From contig JAXHVQ010000002.1 in NCBI GenBank assembly GCA_034189065.1, forward strand, positions 1 to 64,000: a stretch of 64,000 nt of DNA, read 5' to 3'. This DNA comes from FACHB-1406 sp034189065 (lineage in GTDB: Bacteria > Cyanobacteriota > Cyanobacteriia > Cyanobacteriales > Spirulinaceae). Below the pieces are notes generated by a model. It saw only the letters and a program-made list of their open reading frames with translations, was not told the DNA's origin and did no database searches. Below, in pieces: positions 47,101 through 54,293 of this stretch; positions within the stretch are counted from its first letter, which is position 1, and each line of letters begins with the position of its first letter. The position numbers and the translations under genes are program-made.

Positions 47101-47149
47101 GAAAGAACGCGATCGCCGCCTCTGCGACGGAATTCCCCCGCACAAGTAA
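41123..47149 (+). CDS. STAND NTPase with TPR-like region and about 24 WD40 repeats
   Basis: 2008 residues. Residues 1-165: an unrecognised alpha/beta domain. About 165-500: helical, TPR-like. About 520-890: nSTAND-type NTPase with Walker A GQSGVGKSS (537-544) and Walker B VLIFDQFEEF. About 900-925: one hydrophobic segment. About 980-1970: some 24 WD40 units (FSPDGKILASASQDKTIRLWN type), enough for three propellers. C-terminus CDLARNYLTHSTELKERDRRLCDG is typical of cyanobacterial STAND-WD40 proteins. Units 19-21 (46340-46700) are nearly identical in DNA, showing recent expansion. GTG start with AAGGATGAG upstream. STAND proteins act as ligand-triggered switches, many in defence; the effector here is not obvious. 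Confidence 0.88.
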   Translation: MNDTDRLSQLAADNDRSLKKLLRAIANSQGNFALILVRCNYTLLAEQVLKRLEAICPLSLGKLYLPGSVETLYTTLQTELGGECPPALLVFGLESASAIDRMLTSTNQVREEFRKHFPFPVVLWVNDDLLQKLTRFAPDFKSWAAIPIKFEMPVQVLLDGLQRTMDSAFAALLEVGAGKFIDSASIALPAGSLRLAELETALGDLERCGERLEPELEANLRFLIGRKAELEGDRQKARRYYECSWQCWQNRVNLEEASGSAFERYGCLLFHLGLWWRQEAIRNRTEYEAACQKAREYYRHCVGALRRSDRPELEQRFINALGEVLTRLEAWEELKATAERAVSLHRTQQDSVRLAYGYGLLAEVALHEGKGEEAKGYAELALRSNEEPSTSTGDWSWNRQHYCNYYRLLLARSQRQLGREEEAIAHLEVARAESFPESDPLLYIGILENLRSLQFERGEYLEAFKTKQEQQSIEQQYGLRAFVGAGRLQARRQVVHPAIASPSGAHPEIAASGRLNDVKRLVERICRTDRKLTIIHGQSGVGKSSLVQAGLMPALRQMAIEARDVLPVLLQVYSDWAQNLGASYAQSYREVRGLSLPVLLDSMAAFLEEIRRTSDRNLLTVLIFDQFEEFFFAYTDPSQRRPFFEFLRDCLDTPYVKVILSLREDYLHYLLECNRLVQLNIINNNILDKGILYYLGNFSPKDAKTVIETLTRNAQFYLDSDLLEALVRDLAGELEEVRPIELQVVGAQLQGEKITTLVQYRDRGPKEALVERFLDEIVKDCGPNNKNFVKIILYLLTDENNTRPLKTRAELEAELSIESERLDSILDILVRSGLVFQVPGFPDGRYQLVHDYLVPFIRQRQAATLVAELEKEREQRKLTEAKLNQALKRQLKTSRRAGVTLATLLVAITGFAAVATVAGINLYISNLVSESSKNTGIDRLISAIRAGKRLAQFPVGIPGLQLQTTAELNNAISNLDELNRLEGHEAGVTKVTFSPNGKSIASADENNTVKIWNLEGEILATLTGHTDKIVGINFSSDARLIASASEDKTIGVWTVQGQKIKTLELPNAISSVGFSADNQKLATPSGKTIILWDISSGKSIKTISGHEAVITSTAFSPDGQIIAAADRNDTVKLWSLDGRELQSIENYGTIDIRFSAGGKMLILVSQDRSIKYYLLDGTLVKNAEFRGNNGEIEVSSLRPDGELQAYVGRYNTEQIGLIYEEGFSIGTSFKHSDLISDLSFSPDGKILASASQDKTIRLWNLSLTSGGFNWDNSVDRVQFNRDGSTIAAARSDNTIQLLDKQGKLRKTLAANGSILQFDPSGKVLVTGSAEDVIKLRHLNGQSIVLRGHPNGIVGASISPDGKRIVSVGYDGVLNFWDSDGQLIKTQDGQSLDTRWTVWYEKKNSLQFSPDSQRIAVITENNRVQLWTRDGNLLGILKGHTSEIYRVRFSPDSQQIATIGDDNFVHLYTRNGKKIGVLKGHKNQVSDVKFSPNSAIIASTSQSTIKLWQRDGSFIRNLNGRGIQTINFSPDSTIIAASTYYDTVQLWSIDGREIATLLHNGEVTDVSFSPDGEILASASADNLVRLWRKDGTPIKKLRGHLDTVNQVIFSPNGQTLASLSDDGTVRLWTREGTSLKTLQPASEEDDSRNTDREDRIEFSKDGRVIALMSKVNSQGESNSTIRLWDSQDQKLKTFQTQEDLDLDDIAFSAESKTLMAVEHDPTLKMWGVDGSSLATFQGHRDRVTSASFSSDGTILATASDDKTVKLWNRNGQLLKTLDHEDKVNSVSFSPDSQIWASASDDKTVKLWNRNGQLLKTLDHEDTVNRVNFSPNGKILASASDDKTVKLWNQDGRFLKKLEHPNEVKDIRFRPDSKAIASVTEDNTIKLWRIRDRKELIKPIEKGNNVLTIPGFSPDGKLLTTASSNSLQFSILSGVWFKDAELSSTRLANLNFSVGRATLAVKENKGVSIVDLELDPLLARACDLARNYLTHSTELKERDRRLCDGIPPHK

Positions 47150-47183
47150 ACTGAAACCACCTTCTTAACACATCACTCATCAA

Positions 47184-47300
47184 TTCAACCCTCAAATTGC
47201 TGCGCATAAAACTTAGCGTAGCGACTATTTTTTGCTAATAATTCGCGATGCGTTCCCGACTCAACAACTTGACCCTTTTCAATGACCAATAAGCGATCGT
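47184..47300 (-). pseudogene. C-terminal remnant of an ABC transporter ATPase
   Basis: The minus strand reads HDRLLVIEKGQVVESGTHRE, then LLAKNSRYAKFYAQQFEG and stop: the exact end of an MsbA/HlyB-type exporter ATPase. Upstream of it the match is lost. The ABC body is absent from the window, so this is a deletion scar. Another frame further right (47330-47400) reads QETDVATALQKVAEIQREN and stop, possibly the tail of a different lost gene. Confidence 0.8.
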
Positions 47301-47502
47301 GCATAATCTGCAATTTTTCACTTTTCTCCTTCTCGTGCGTCGTTTTCTCTTTGAATTTCTGCCACTTTTTGAAGCGCGGTTGCTACATCTGTCTCTTGAT
47401 ACAGAGCGATCGCAACACGCTACGATAAAACAGCGAGAAACTTCCTCGGAGCCATCTATCTCGCCGCTACGGTCATTTGGCTCAATTAATTGATGACACG
47501 CC

Positions 47503-48663
47503 CTAACGACTGACTCCCCTCATGTCCTTCCAAAGGGTCTCGTACTGTTGCTGGCTTTTGGAAGGAAGAGGTACAATAAACTCGCTGCGATCGATAATGT
47601 CCGCATCGGGAAGCGCGAGGGGATGATGGGAAATGATAGAAGAAAGACTCTCGCGCTCTAAACTCAAAAGAATCGGCGATGTAGCGGCGGTAAACCGGGA
47701 AATTTGTCGTGCGGCTTGTTCTTGCCAGCAAAACTCGATCCAGCGTTGGATGAGCGATCGCGTCCCAGAATTACTCCGGCTAACTGCGGGTTGAACCCAA
47801 AGATCCGCCCACAGTGCCGTTCCCGATCGCGGTACAATGGTTTCGATATCGGGGTACCGTTTTGCCACTGAAACGAGATCCGTAGACCAACCCACAGCCA
47901 CCCAAACATCTTCGATAATTAAAGGCTCGAGGTAAGCCTGGGAGCTATAAAGCCGAATGTGTTGGTGCACCTCGTCCAAGGCTGTTTTTAACTGAGGCAT
48001 TGAAGCCGGTTCGGGTTCGTTGTAGGAATGACCGAGAGTTTTGAGGACTAATCCGATAACTTCCCGAGGTTCATCGATCATTGAGATGCGATCGCGCAAC
48101 TGGGGTTTCCACAAATCGTCCCAATCGGTTGGAGTCCACCCTAACGCTTCAAAGCGCTTCCGATTATAGGCGATCGCGGTGGTTCCCCAGCGATACGGCG
48201 CGCCCCAAAATCTCCCCTCGCGCTGCACCAATTCCTTCATCGATTCGGGCAAGTTTTTCCATCCCGCCAGTCCCTCGACTTCTAGAGGCGCAATCAGTTG
48301 TTTTTCAATCGCCTCGGACAGCCAATAATGGCCCAGGGAAATCAAATCAGCAGTTGCGGGTGTTTTTTTTCCCGAAAAAGGTAACCGCAATCTGCTAAAC
48401 CAACGGGATGCTGACTCGGGAGACGGACTTTCCTCTTCCCAAACTTGAAGAAGCTTAAACAAATCTTGCAACTGAGACTCGGCTGTCAACTGAAGTGTCG
48501 CCTCCTTGCCCAAATTCGAGCGAAAACTCCTTAACAACTGCGGGGGAAGTGAATTCGCCAACAAGACAACGCGAAGAATCTCTCCCGCGTTGCCGCAACT
48601 CGAAAGCAACGGCACTAAGGCCGCGATCGCAGCGGAACGCAATACAGAACGACGAGTCAGCAT
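47503..48663 (-). CDS. Extracellular solute-binding lipoprotein (PotD-like)
   Basis: A 386-residue receptor. Twin-arginine-like start LTRRSVLRSAAIAALVPLLSSCG with a lipobox Cys near residue 23. The body resembles the spermidine/putrescine/iron type (WGAPYRWGTTAIAYNRKRFEALGWTPTDWDDLW). Substrate not readable. No permease beside it; in several cyanobacteria this receptor is encoded apart from its ABC partners. Confidence 0.85.
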   Translation of the reverse strand: MLTRRSVLRSAAIAALVPLLSSCGNAGEILRVVLLANSLPPQLLRSFRSNLGKEATLQLTAESQLQDLFKLLQVWEEESPSPESASRWFSRLRLPFSGKKTPATADLISLGHYWLSEAIEKQLIAPLEVEGLAGWKNLPESMKELVQREGRFWGAPYRWGTTAIAYNRKRFEALGWTPTDWDDLWKPQLRDRISMIDEPREVIGLVLKTLGHSYNEPEPASMPQLKTALDEVHQHIRLYSSQAYLEPLIIEDVWVAVGWSTDLVSVAKRYPDIETIVPRSGTALWADLWVQPAVSRSNSGTRSLIQRWIEFCWQEQAARQISRFTAATSPILLSLERESLSSIISHHPLALPDADIIDRSEFIVPLPSKSQQQYETLWKDMRGVSR

Positions 48664-48796
48664 AAGTTTATTGAATCTTAAAAATCTTTAATCCTTATTA
48701 AGTTTTCAAACGTTAAATGAATCAGGAATCGCAACCCTCTCAGACTTAAGGCGAATAGCATAATAGACGAACGCTACTCACAGAACGGTCAAGGTC

Positions 48797-49159
48797 ATGG
48801 ACGAACTATACCGAGAAATTGCCGCACTCGATCGCAAAGTCGATCGGCTTTACGCAATTGTCAAACAACTTAGCCAACAACTTTCCGAACTCCTCTCGCA
48901 AAACCCACCTCGCGCTGTTGGGGACGCACAGTCGTTTGAAACCGTTCCCCTTACCTCTCGTAAAAACGTCGATTCGATCATGCAGCACAAAGATATTTTG
49001 GCAGAGGAAACTCCCTGGGACTCTCCCCCCGATTACGAACAGTCTCGAGAGGTTTCTCCAGAGTTACAAATTCGGCGACTGACCGCTCAGGTGACTGCGG
49101 CTTACAATCGTATTGCCATTCTCGAAGAACAACTGTTAGCTCAGCGCATTCACTCTTGA
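48797..49159 (+). CDS. Coiled-coil hypothetical protein, 120 aa
   Basis: Not recognised by family. Heptad-like helices at both ends (LYREIAALDRKVDRLYAIVKQL and LQIRRLTAQVTAAYNRIAILEEQLL) around an acidic, proline-bearing middle. No signal peptide. It is probably an oligomerising small protein. ATG 48797. Confidence 0.6.
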   Translation: MDELYREIAALDRKVDRLYAIVKQLSQQLSELLSQNPPRAVGDAQSFETVPLTSRKNVDSIMQHKDILAEETPWDSPPDYEQSREVSPELQIRRLTAQVTAAYNRIAILEEQLLAQRIHS

Positions 49160-49269
49160 CACTCTCCGCACCCCCAGAACGGAGATTCTTGCTTCATTGG
49201 GACTCCAAACGCCCATCGCAGCCGAAAAGTGAAGTCCGCAAGCCCACAGCACTGCAACCCAACCGTTTC

Positions 49270-49303
49270 TATAAAAACCTCGTGCCTTTAACCAGCACGA
49301 GGT
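49270..49303 (-). terminator. Terminator of the clpR-clpP operon
   Basis: ACCTCGTGC, 9-base loop, GCACGAGGT. Read on the minus strand, the stem is followed by TTTTTAT, as expected after the clpP stop at 49331. Confidence 0.8.
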
Positions 49304-49330
49304 GCAATTGCTCGGTGTTCGGGAGACAGT

Positions 49331-49939
49331 TTAGCGAATCGCTTTGGTATCCTCAATGACCTTATCGATCAGTCCGTATTCCAGCGATTCCTCAGCAGAC
49401 ATATAGTAATCTCGATCCGTATCCTTACGTATTCTTTCTATGGATTGACCGGTCTTATTAGCAAGAATCTCGTCCATTTGCTGACGAGTCCGAATGATTT
49501 GCTTGGCAGCAATACTAATATCGGTGGCTTGACCGTACAAACCCTGAGACAACGCGGGTTGGTGGATCATAATGCGCGAGTGAGGGAGAGCGACGCGCTT
49601 GCCGGGGGTTCCCGCCGCTAGGAGAAATGCTCCCATTGATGCAGCCAAGCCGACACAGATTGTCACGACGTTGGAGCGAATGTGCTGCATCGTATCGTAA
49701 ATCGCCATACCTGCGGTGACAGAACCGCCGGGAGAATTGATATACAGATAGATATCCTTGGTGTTATCCTCAGAGTCGAGATAGAGCATATAGGCAACGA
49801 GACGATTAGCAGTCTCGTCGTCAATTTCCCAGCCCAAAAACAAAATGCGTTCTAAAAAAAGACGATTATAGATCGAAATCCAGTCTTCGTAGGGCTGTCC
49901 GGGCAAGCGATACGGAACTTTTGGGACATCAAGTGGCAT
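49331..49939 (-). CDS. clpP: ATP-dependent Clp protease proteolytic subunit
   Basis: A 202-residue active ClpP: catalytic Ser in GLAASMGAFLL, His in LPHSRIMIHQP, Asp in the DRDYYMSAEES region. GGAG precedes the ATG. In cyanobacteria the essential ClpP3 pairs with the inactive ClpR, encoded immediately upstream, and this gene fits ClpP3. 168 bases separate the two genes. Confidence 0.93.
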   Translation of the reverse strand: MPLDVPKVPYRLPGQPYEDWISIYNRLFLERILFLGWEIDDETANRLVAYMLYLDSEDNTKDIYLYINSPGGSVTAGMAIYDTMQHIRSNVVTICVGLAASMGAFLLAAGTPGKRVALPHSRIMIHQPALSQGLYGQATDISIAAKQIIRTRQQMDEILANKTGQSIERIRKDTDRDYYMSAEESLEYGLIDKVIEDTKAIR

Positions 49940-50107
49940 GAGTTGACTCCATGAAAAGATTGAGAAAGCAAACTAAGGCAGAGATTTAAATTCCACTCTT
50001 TGGCGCGACTGGAGTGGGGCTTTGGGCATTGGAAATCACAACCTTAAAACCTTGAAATGGGGCGCAGACTAACGGACGCGCGGAGCGAACTCCATAGTCC
50101 GAAGTCG

Positions 50108-50755
50108 CTAAATTACGCCTGCCGGTGCGGGTACGGGCAAGTCGGCTTCGCTTTCGAGAACGCGATCGATCAAACCATACTCTTTCGCTTCGACCGGATC
50201 CATATAAAAGGGGCGATCGATATCCTTACGGATTTTTTCGGGCGTTTGGCCCGTTTGTTTAGCCAGCAAATCGATGGTAATTTGCCGAATGGTCAGCACT
50301 TCTTTGGCGCGGATTTGAATATCCGAGGCTTGCGATCGCCCGCTGGTGGAACCGCTGGTATCGTTGAGCACAATCCGCGCGTGAGGAAGGCTAAGCCGAT
50401 ATCCCTTGGTTCCACACGACAGGATCGTCGCAGCCATCCCCAAGGCAGCACCAATACAAATGGTGTGGATGGGCGGCTTGATGTAGTTCATCGTGTCGCA
50501 AATGGCAAAGGCAGAGGTTTCGAGGCCTGGATATTCCCCTGGAGAGTTAATGTAAATTTTGATCGGCTTTTCTGGGTCGTCGTACTGAAGATACAGCAGT
50601 TCTGCCATAATCAATTCCGCGACTTGAGGCGCTAAGGGCATTCCTAAATAAACGATTCGCTCCTTAAGCATGAGCGAGGAGAGATCGGGGGGCGGTTTGC
50701 GGTAGTAAGCGTCGCCGTAGTAAGGAGACTGAACAGCCTTAATTGGTAGGTTCAT
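50108..50755 (-). CDS. clpR: Inactive Clp protease subunit ClpR
   Basis: A 215-residue ClpP homologue without the catalytic residues: the Ser site reads GAALGMAAT, and the His site LPHARIVLND lacks the MIHQP His. Such ClpR subunits form mixed rings with ClpP3. ATG 50755 is chosen; the frame upstream to 50881 reads into the right end of the neighbouring IS element (GEYVKID..), which stops about 65 bases before this start. The insertion has probably replaced the native promoter region. Confidence 0.93.
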   Translation of the reverse strand: MNLPIKAVQSPYYGDAYYRKPPPDLSSLMLKERIVYLGMPLAPQVAELIMAELLYLQYDDPEKPIKIYINSPGEYPGLETSAFAICDTMNYIKPPIHTICIGAALGMAATILSCGTKGYRLSLPHARIVLNDTSGSTSGRSQASDIQIRAKEVLTIRQITIDLLAKQTGQTPEKIRKDIDRPFYMDPVEAKEYGLIDRVLESEADLPVPAPAGVI

Positions 50756-50821
50756 AAAGTTTTGGGCAGCGATGAAAACGCGATGTCGGTTACAAGAAAT
50801 TTTGAGAGATGAATCGATTTT

Positions 50822-52225
50822 GACATACTCCCCACGCATAGAATGCAGGGGATTCTTAACTACAGTTAATTCTTGATTCAACGAGACAACTTATTGAGTC
50901 AGATTTCTCTATCATCAACAGGGGTTGAACTCTCCTCAAGCGTTCCCGATTTCTCGGAGGTTTCTGAATGCCCTTCAGTACCTTTGTTCTACTCAGCATC
51001 TAGAATCTTCATCCCTTTCTTTAAAATATTCAATGCCGCATTGGTATCGCGGCAAATTTCTATTTTGCATTTTGGGCATTGATGGGTTCGGGTGCTGAGA
51101 GATTTCTTCACCCTGAAACCACAGCTAGAACAATCTCGAGACGTATAGTTAGGGGCAACAGCAATGACTGTCTTATCCCAAACTTTCCCAAAGTAGTCTA
51201 ACCACTGGGTGAATTGATACCACGAAGCGTCAGAAATAGACTTAGCCAAATGATGATTCTTGACCATGTTTTGTATCTTAAGGTCTTCATAGACAACCAC
51301 GTCGTTAGCGCGGACTACGCACTGGGCGAGCTTGACCGCCCAGTCTTTACGCTGTCTCGTCACCTTTAAATGGGCTTTTCCTAATCTAATTCTCGCTTTG
51401 TGGTAGTTATTTGATTGGGGTTTAATCCCCTTCACAAATTTCTTAGATAGCCGTCTTTGTAGTTTCTTAATTCGTTTCTCGGATATCCTTAGATACTTGG
51501 GATAAATAACTGCATTGTCATTCTGGTCTTTATAGAAATATTTCAGACCTAAGTCAATGCCTACTACATTTCCTGTATAATTCCCTGCCTCTTGGCGATG
51601 AGCATCCAAGCAGAATTGAGCATAATACCCGTCGGCGCGTCTAACGACTCTGACCCGATTGATCTTGAGTCCGAACAAGTTTTCTCTGGTTTCCTGGTTG
51701 CAGAATAGAGAAAATTTACCCGCTTTAAACCCATCGGTGAAGTTAATCGTTAAACAATCCTCTGAGAGCTTCCAGCCTGTCGTTTTATACTCAACTGAGC
51801 GAGAGTGCTTTTTGAACTGGGGATAACCCTTGTTTTTAGCCTCTTCTCGACAGCGACGATAGAAGTTAGAGATAGAATTCCAAGCCCTCTCAGAGGCAGC
51901 TTGACGCGCCATCGAGTTTAACTTGTTGGCAAAGGGAAATTCGCGCGCTAGTTCTTTACAAAACAGAGATAGACGCGTCTTGTTGACATTGGGCTCGTCC
52001 CGCCATAATCTAACTGCCTTATTTCTAATAAATTGAGCAGCTCTAATGGCTTTATCTAAGGCTTGATATTGAGCCGATATTCCGTTTAACAGCTTGGCTT
52101 CTCTTACTATCATGACTTAATTTTACCACAAATTAAGCAAGGGTAAGTATACACCCGAATTCTTTTTTTGTGGGCGCGGTTTTTATCCCCATGCATTGAA
52201 GTCAGGGGCTTTCAACCGCGCATTA
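50822..52225 (-). mobile_element. tnpB-only IS200/IS605-type element
   Basis: Contains one gene (tnpB) and no Y1 transposase tnpA. Right end near 50822 has a hairpin (CCCCTGCATTC/ATGCGTGGGG region on the minus strand) and the tip TATGTCAAAA. Left end near 52170-52225 shows another imperfect hairpin (CCCCATGCATTG..CAGGGGC). The 165 bases from the tnpB stop to the right tip are where a guide (omega) RNA is expected by analogy with studied TnpB systems. Boundaries are approximate. Confidence 0.8.
50989..52113 (-). CDS. tnpB: TnpB, RNA-guided nuclease of the IS605 element
   Basis: A 374-residue TnpB. RuvC residues are intact: Asp in GIDLGLKYF, Glu in VVYEDLKIQNM, Asp in CRDTNAALNI. Zinc finger CSSC...CPKC. 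Studied TnpB proteins cut DNA with an omega RNA from the element's right end. Intact length suggests recent activity. It must be moved by a Y1 transposase from elsewhere. Confidence 0.95.
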   Translation of the reverse strand: MIVREAKLLNGISAQYQALDKAIRAAQFIRNKAVRLWRDEPNVNKTRLSLFCKELAREFPFANKLNSMARQAASERAWNSISNFYRRCREEAKNKGYPQFKKHSRSVEYKTTGWKLSEDCLTINFTDGFKAGKFSLFCNQETRENLFGLKINRVRVVRRADGYYAQFCLDAHRQEAGNYTGNVVGIDLGLKYFYKDQNDNAVIYPKYLRISEKRIKKLQRRLSKKFVKGIKPQSNNYHKARIRLGKAHLKVTRQRKDWAVKLAQCVVRANDVVVYEDLKIQNMVKNHHLAKSISDASWYQFTQWLDYFGKVWDKTVIAVAPNYTSRDCSSCGFRVKKSLSTRTHQCPKCKIEICRDTNAALNILKKGMKILDAE

Positions 52226-52292
52226 TGGGTAATTTATTGGGTGTGGGTGCTTAAAAATCAAAAATTAAGAAGCCACTAACCAACTAAGCTGT

Positions 52293-52982
52293 TCAGCGAT
52301 CGCGATCGCTCTGGGGCCCGCTCCAAACGTGATGCAACACTCTTCCGCCGACGACGGGTCGGTCTTCAGGCGCTACAATGGTTTTTCCGTCAAGATTGAC
52401 GCACCAAAGCGGCCACTGTTCGTCTCCCAAGCAACCGGCCTGAAATAAAACGCAGTTGGGTTGGATTTCGCTCCAACCGAGCAAAATCGCGTTGGTATAA
52501 TCGATGCCGTCAGGGACGAGTGTGGTCGTTTTCCCGGTACGCCGATTCCAGACGACAGCATAATCGGAGGCTTCGGAGGTGTTGAAGAGACCTTCAAATT
52601 GTCGGGCGAGGAGGCGATCGCCACTTTCGGACCAGGAGATGGGCATGAGGATCGAAATTGTCCCGGGCAGTTCGGATTCCTCGCTGCCACCAAAGGGATT
52701 GCTTGCCAAGGGAGAACTGGGCGCGATCGATCGCAAGTCCCCGGTTTGTAGGTTCTCCAGAAACATAATGCTGGTGGCGCGATGGGTGTAAAATTCGGGT
52801 TCTGCTTGCATTTGCAGGCGGCTGTAGGCGGCGTACTGACCGTCGGGAGAAATTAAAGACAAACTGCGGTAATAACGCGCCGATAAGTTTTGACCCATTT
52901 CGAGTTCGGCGGCGTTGGCGAGAACCCAATTCCAAGGGATGGGATGAGGACTGTTGAGCGGGTCGAGGGGAACTTCGGTCAT
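52293..52982 (-). CDS. Hypothetical protein with beta-propeller-like segments, 229 aa
   Basis: Not recognised. Contains phrases seen in propeller-type proteins (SLISPDGQYAAYSRL, ISWSESGDRLLARQF), so a small beta-sheet repeat fold is likely. No signal peptide. ATG 52982. It is followed upstream by short repeats; relation to the envelope cluster is unclear. Confidence 0.6.
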   Translation of the reverse strand: MTEVPLDPLNSPHPIPWNWVLANAAELEMGQNLSARYYRSLSLISPDGQYAAYSRLQMQAEPEFYTHRATSIMFLENLQTGDLRSIAPSSPLASNPFGGSEESELPGTISILMPISWSESGDRLLARQFEGLFNTSEASDYAVVWNRRTGKTTTLVPDGIDYTNAILLGWSEIQPNCVLFQAGCLGDEQWPLWCVNLDGKTIVAPEDRPVVGGRVLHHVWSGPQSDRDR

Positions 52983-53066
52983 GGGTTATGAATTGTGAGT
53001 TATGAGTTATGAATTGTGAATTGTGAGTTATGGGTTATGAATTGTGAGTTATGAGTTATGAGTGAT
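52983..53066. repeat. Short repeats (GAGTTATGAATTGT)
   Basis: Alternating GAGTTAT and GAATTGT heptamer units, about ten, between two minus-strand genes. Another STRR-type tract. Next to it (53105-53150) CACCCCCTCTCCCCAT repeats twice. Confidence 0.85.
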
Positions 53067-53172
53067 ACCAAGTCTCACGCATTCTGAGGACACCTCAATT
53101 CTTACCCCCCATCACCCCCTCTCCCCATCACCCCCTCTCCCCGTCTCTGAAAGCTGCGAGGGAAAATTTTTC

Positions 53173-54102
53173 CTAATTGGCTTGTTCCGGGGGCGTATCG
53201 GGCGCATAGGCACTGCTGTTGCCGCGATCGCGTTCTAATACCGCCCGAATCGCTTTCGCCCGCCGCCGTTGATCGCCTGCGACGCACATCTCATCGGTTA
53301 CGGGACGTTTTTCTCGACGGCAAATGCCAATGAGTCCTGTGGCTTCTTTCCCCCCTTCGCCAAAGGATTGCACTCGCGCTTCGGTAATGGCATCGAGTCC
53401 AGTCAGTCCTTTTTTCCGGGCTTCTGCCAAGGCGTGGGGAAATCGGGGGAAGGTACGAGGATGGGCCTGATTTGCGAGGTCGAGGGTATTGATGAACGCT
53501 TCTTGGTCGTCGAGGTTGATTCCCGCGCTTGCTAATTCTTTAATGGCTTTGTTTTTAAATTGACCGATGTAGCGATCGCAACTTTCATCTGCCCCTTTTG
53601 CATCGGCGGTTCGATTTTGATTGGAGCAATAGCCGAAGTTGCGTACCCCATTGCCGGGATCCATATGACCGTAGTACAGGGAGGTTCTTTCCCCCGAAAC
53701 CGTTAAATTTCCTTCGGCATGACCGATGGCGCGCCGAACCAACGGTTGCGATACTTTCCCCAGAAAAACTGTTTCTTTCAATTTTTGAGCTGCAAGATTG
53801 GCTAAATCCACCGTTGGGGGATAGAGGGAAAACAGCCCCATAACACCAATAGACCCCCATGTCAAGCAACGCCAGTCAAACTCATCTCCTCTGCCGTATC
53901 TGCGCCGCAGCAATCCTAAACCGCCCACTGCGGCAATGCCATAGACAAATCCACTGGTCGAGCCCGAGGCGATCGCGCCGGGAGCTTTCCAAGCGACGCA
54001 CCCTAACCCCAAAAACGGATTTTTAGGACAATCCACTGCGCCGAGTTGAACCATTGCTCCAATTCCAGCGCCTACTAAGCCTCCAAGTAGTATCCGATTC
54101 AT
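53173..54102 (-). CDS. Membrane-anchored hypothetical protein, 309 aa
   Basis: Not recognised. Three or four hydrophobic segments in the first 115 residues (ILLGGLVGAGIGAMVQLG, TSGFVYGIAAVGGLGLL, LTWGSIGVMGLFSLY), then a soluble part with GHMDPGNGVRNFGYCS and several Cys. The MNRILLGG start at 54102 is preferred over one at 54171. Last gene of the minus-strand cluster. A hairpin TGTGTTA/TAACACA (54149-54170) lies upstream. Confidence 0.6.
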   Translation of the reverse strand: MNRILLGGLVGAGIGAMVQLGAVDCPKNPFLGLGCVAWKAPGAIASGSTSGFVYGIAAVGGLGLLRRRYGRGDEFDWRCLTWGSIGVMGLFSLYPPTVDLANLAAQKLKETVFLGKVSQPLVRRAIGHAEGNLTVSGERTSLYYGHMDPGNGVRNFGYCSNQNRTADAKGADESCDRYIGQFKNKAIKELASAGINLDDQEAFINTLDLANQAHPRTFPRFPHALAEARKKGLTGLDAITEARVQSFGEGGKEATGLIGICRREKRPVTDEMCVAGDQRRRAKAIRAVLERDRGNSSAYAPDTPPEQAN

Positions 54103-54293
54103 ACAGCAATCAGTAATCAGTAAACAGTAAACAGTTAGGTCAGTAGGATGTGTTAGCGCAGCGTAACACACCTTTGCCGTAAAACAGTCATTAGCTTTTG
54201 GCTCTCAAGAGTTTTGCCTTTGAATTAAATAGATAAACATTGGCTTAATTTCTACATTAAATAGAAATCAGTAAAATGACCAGCGACGCACAA

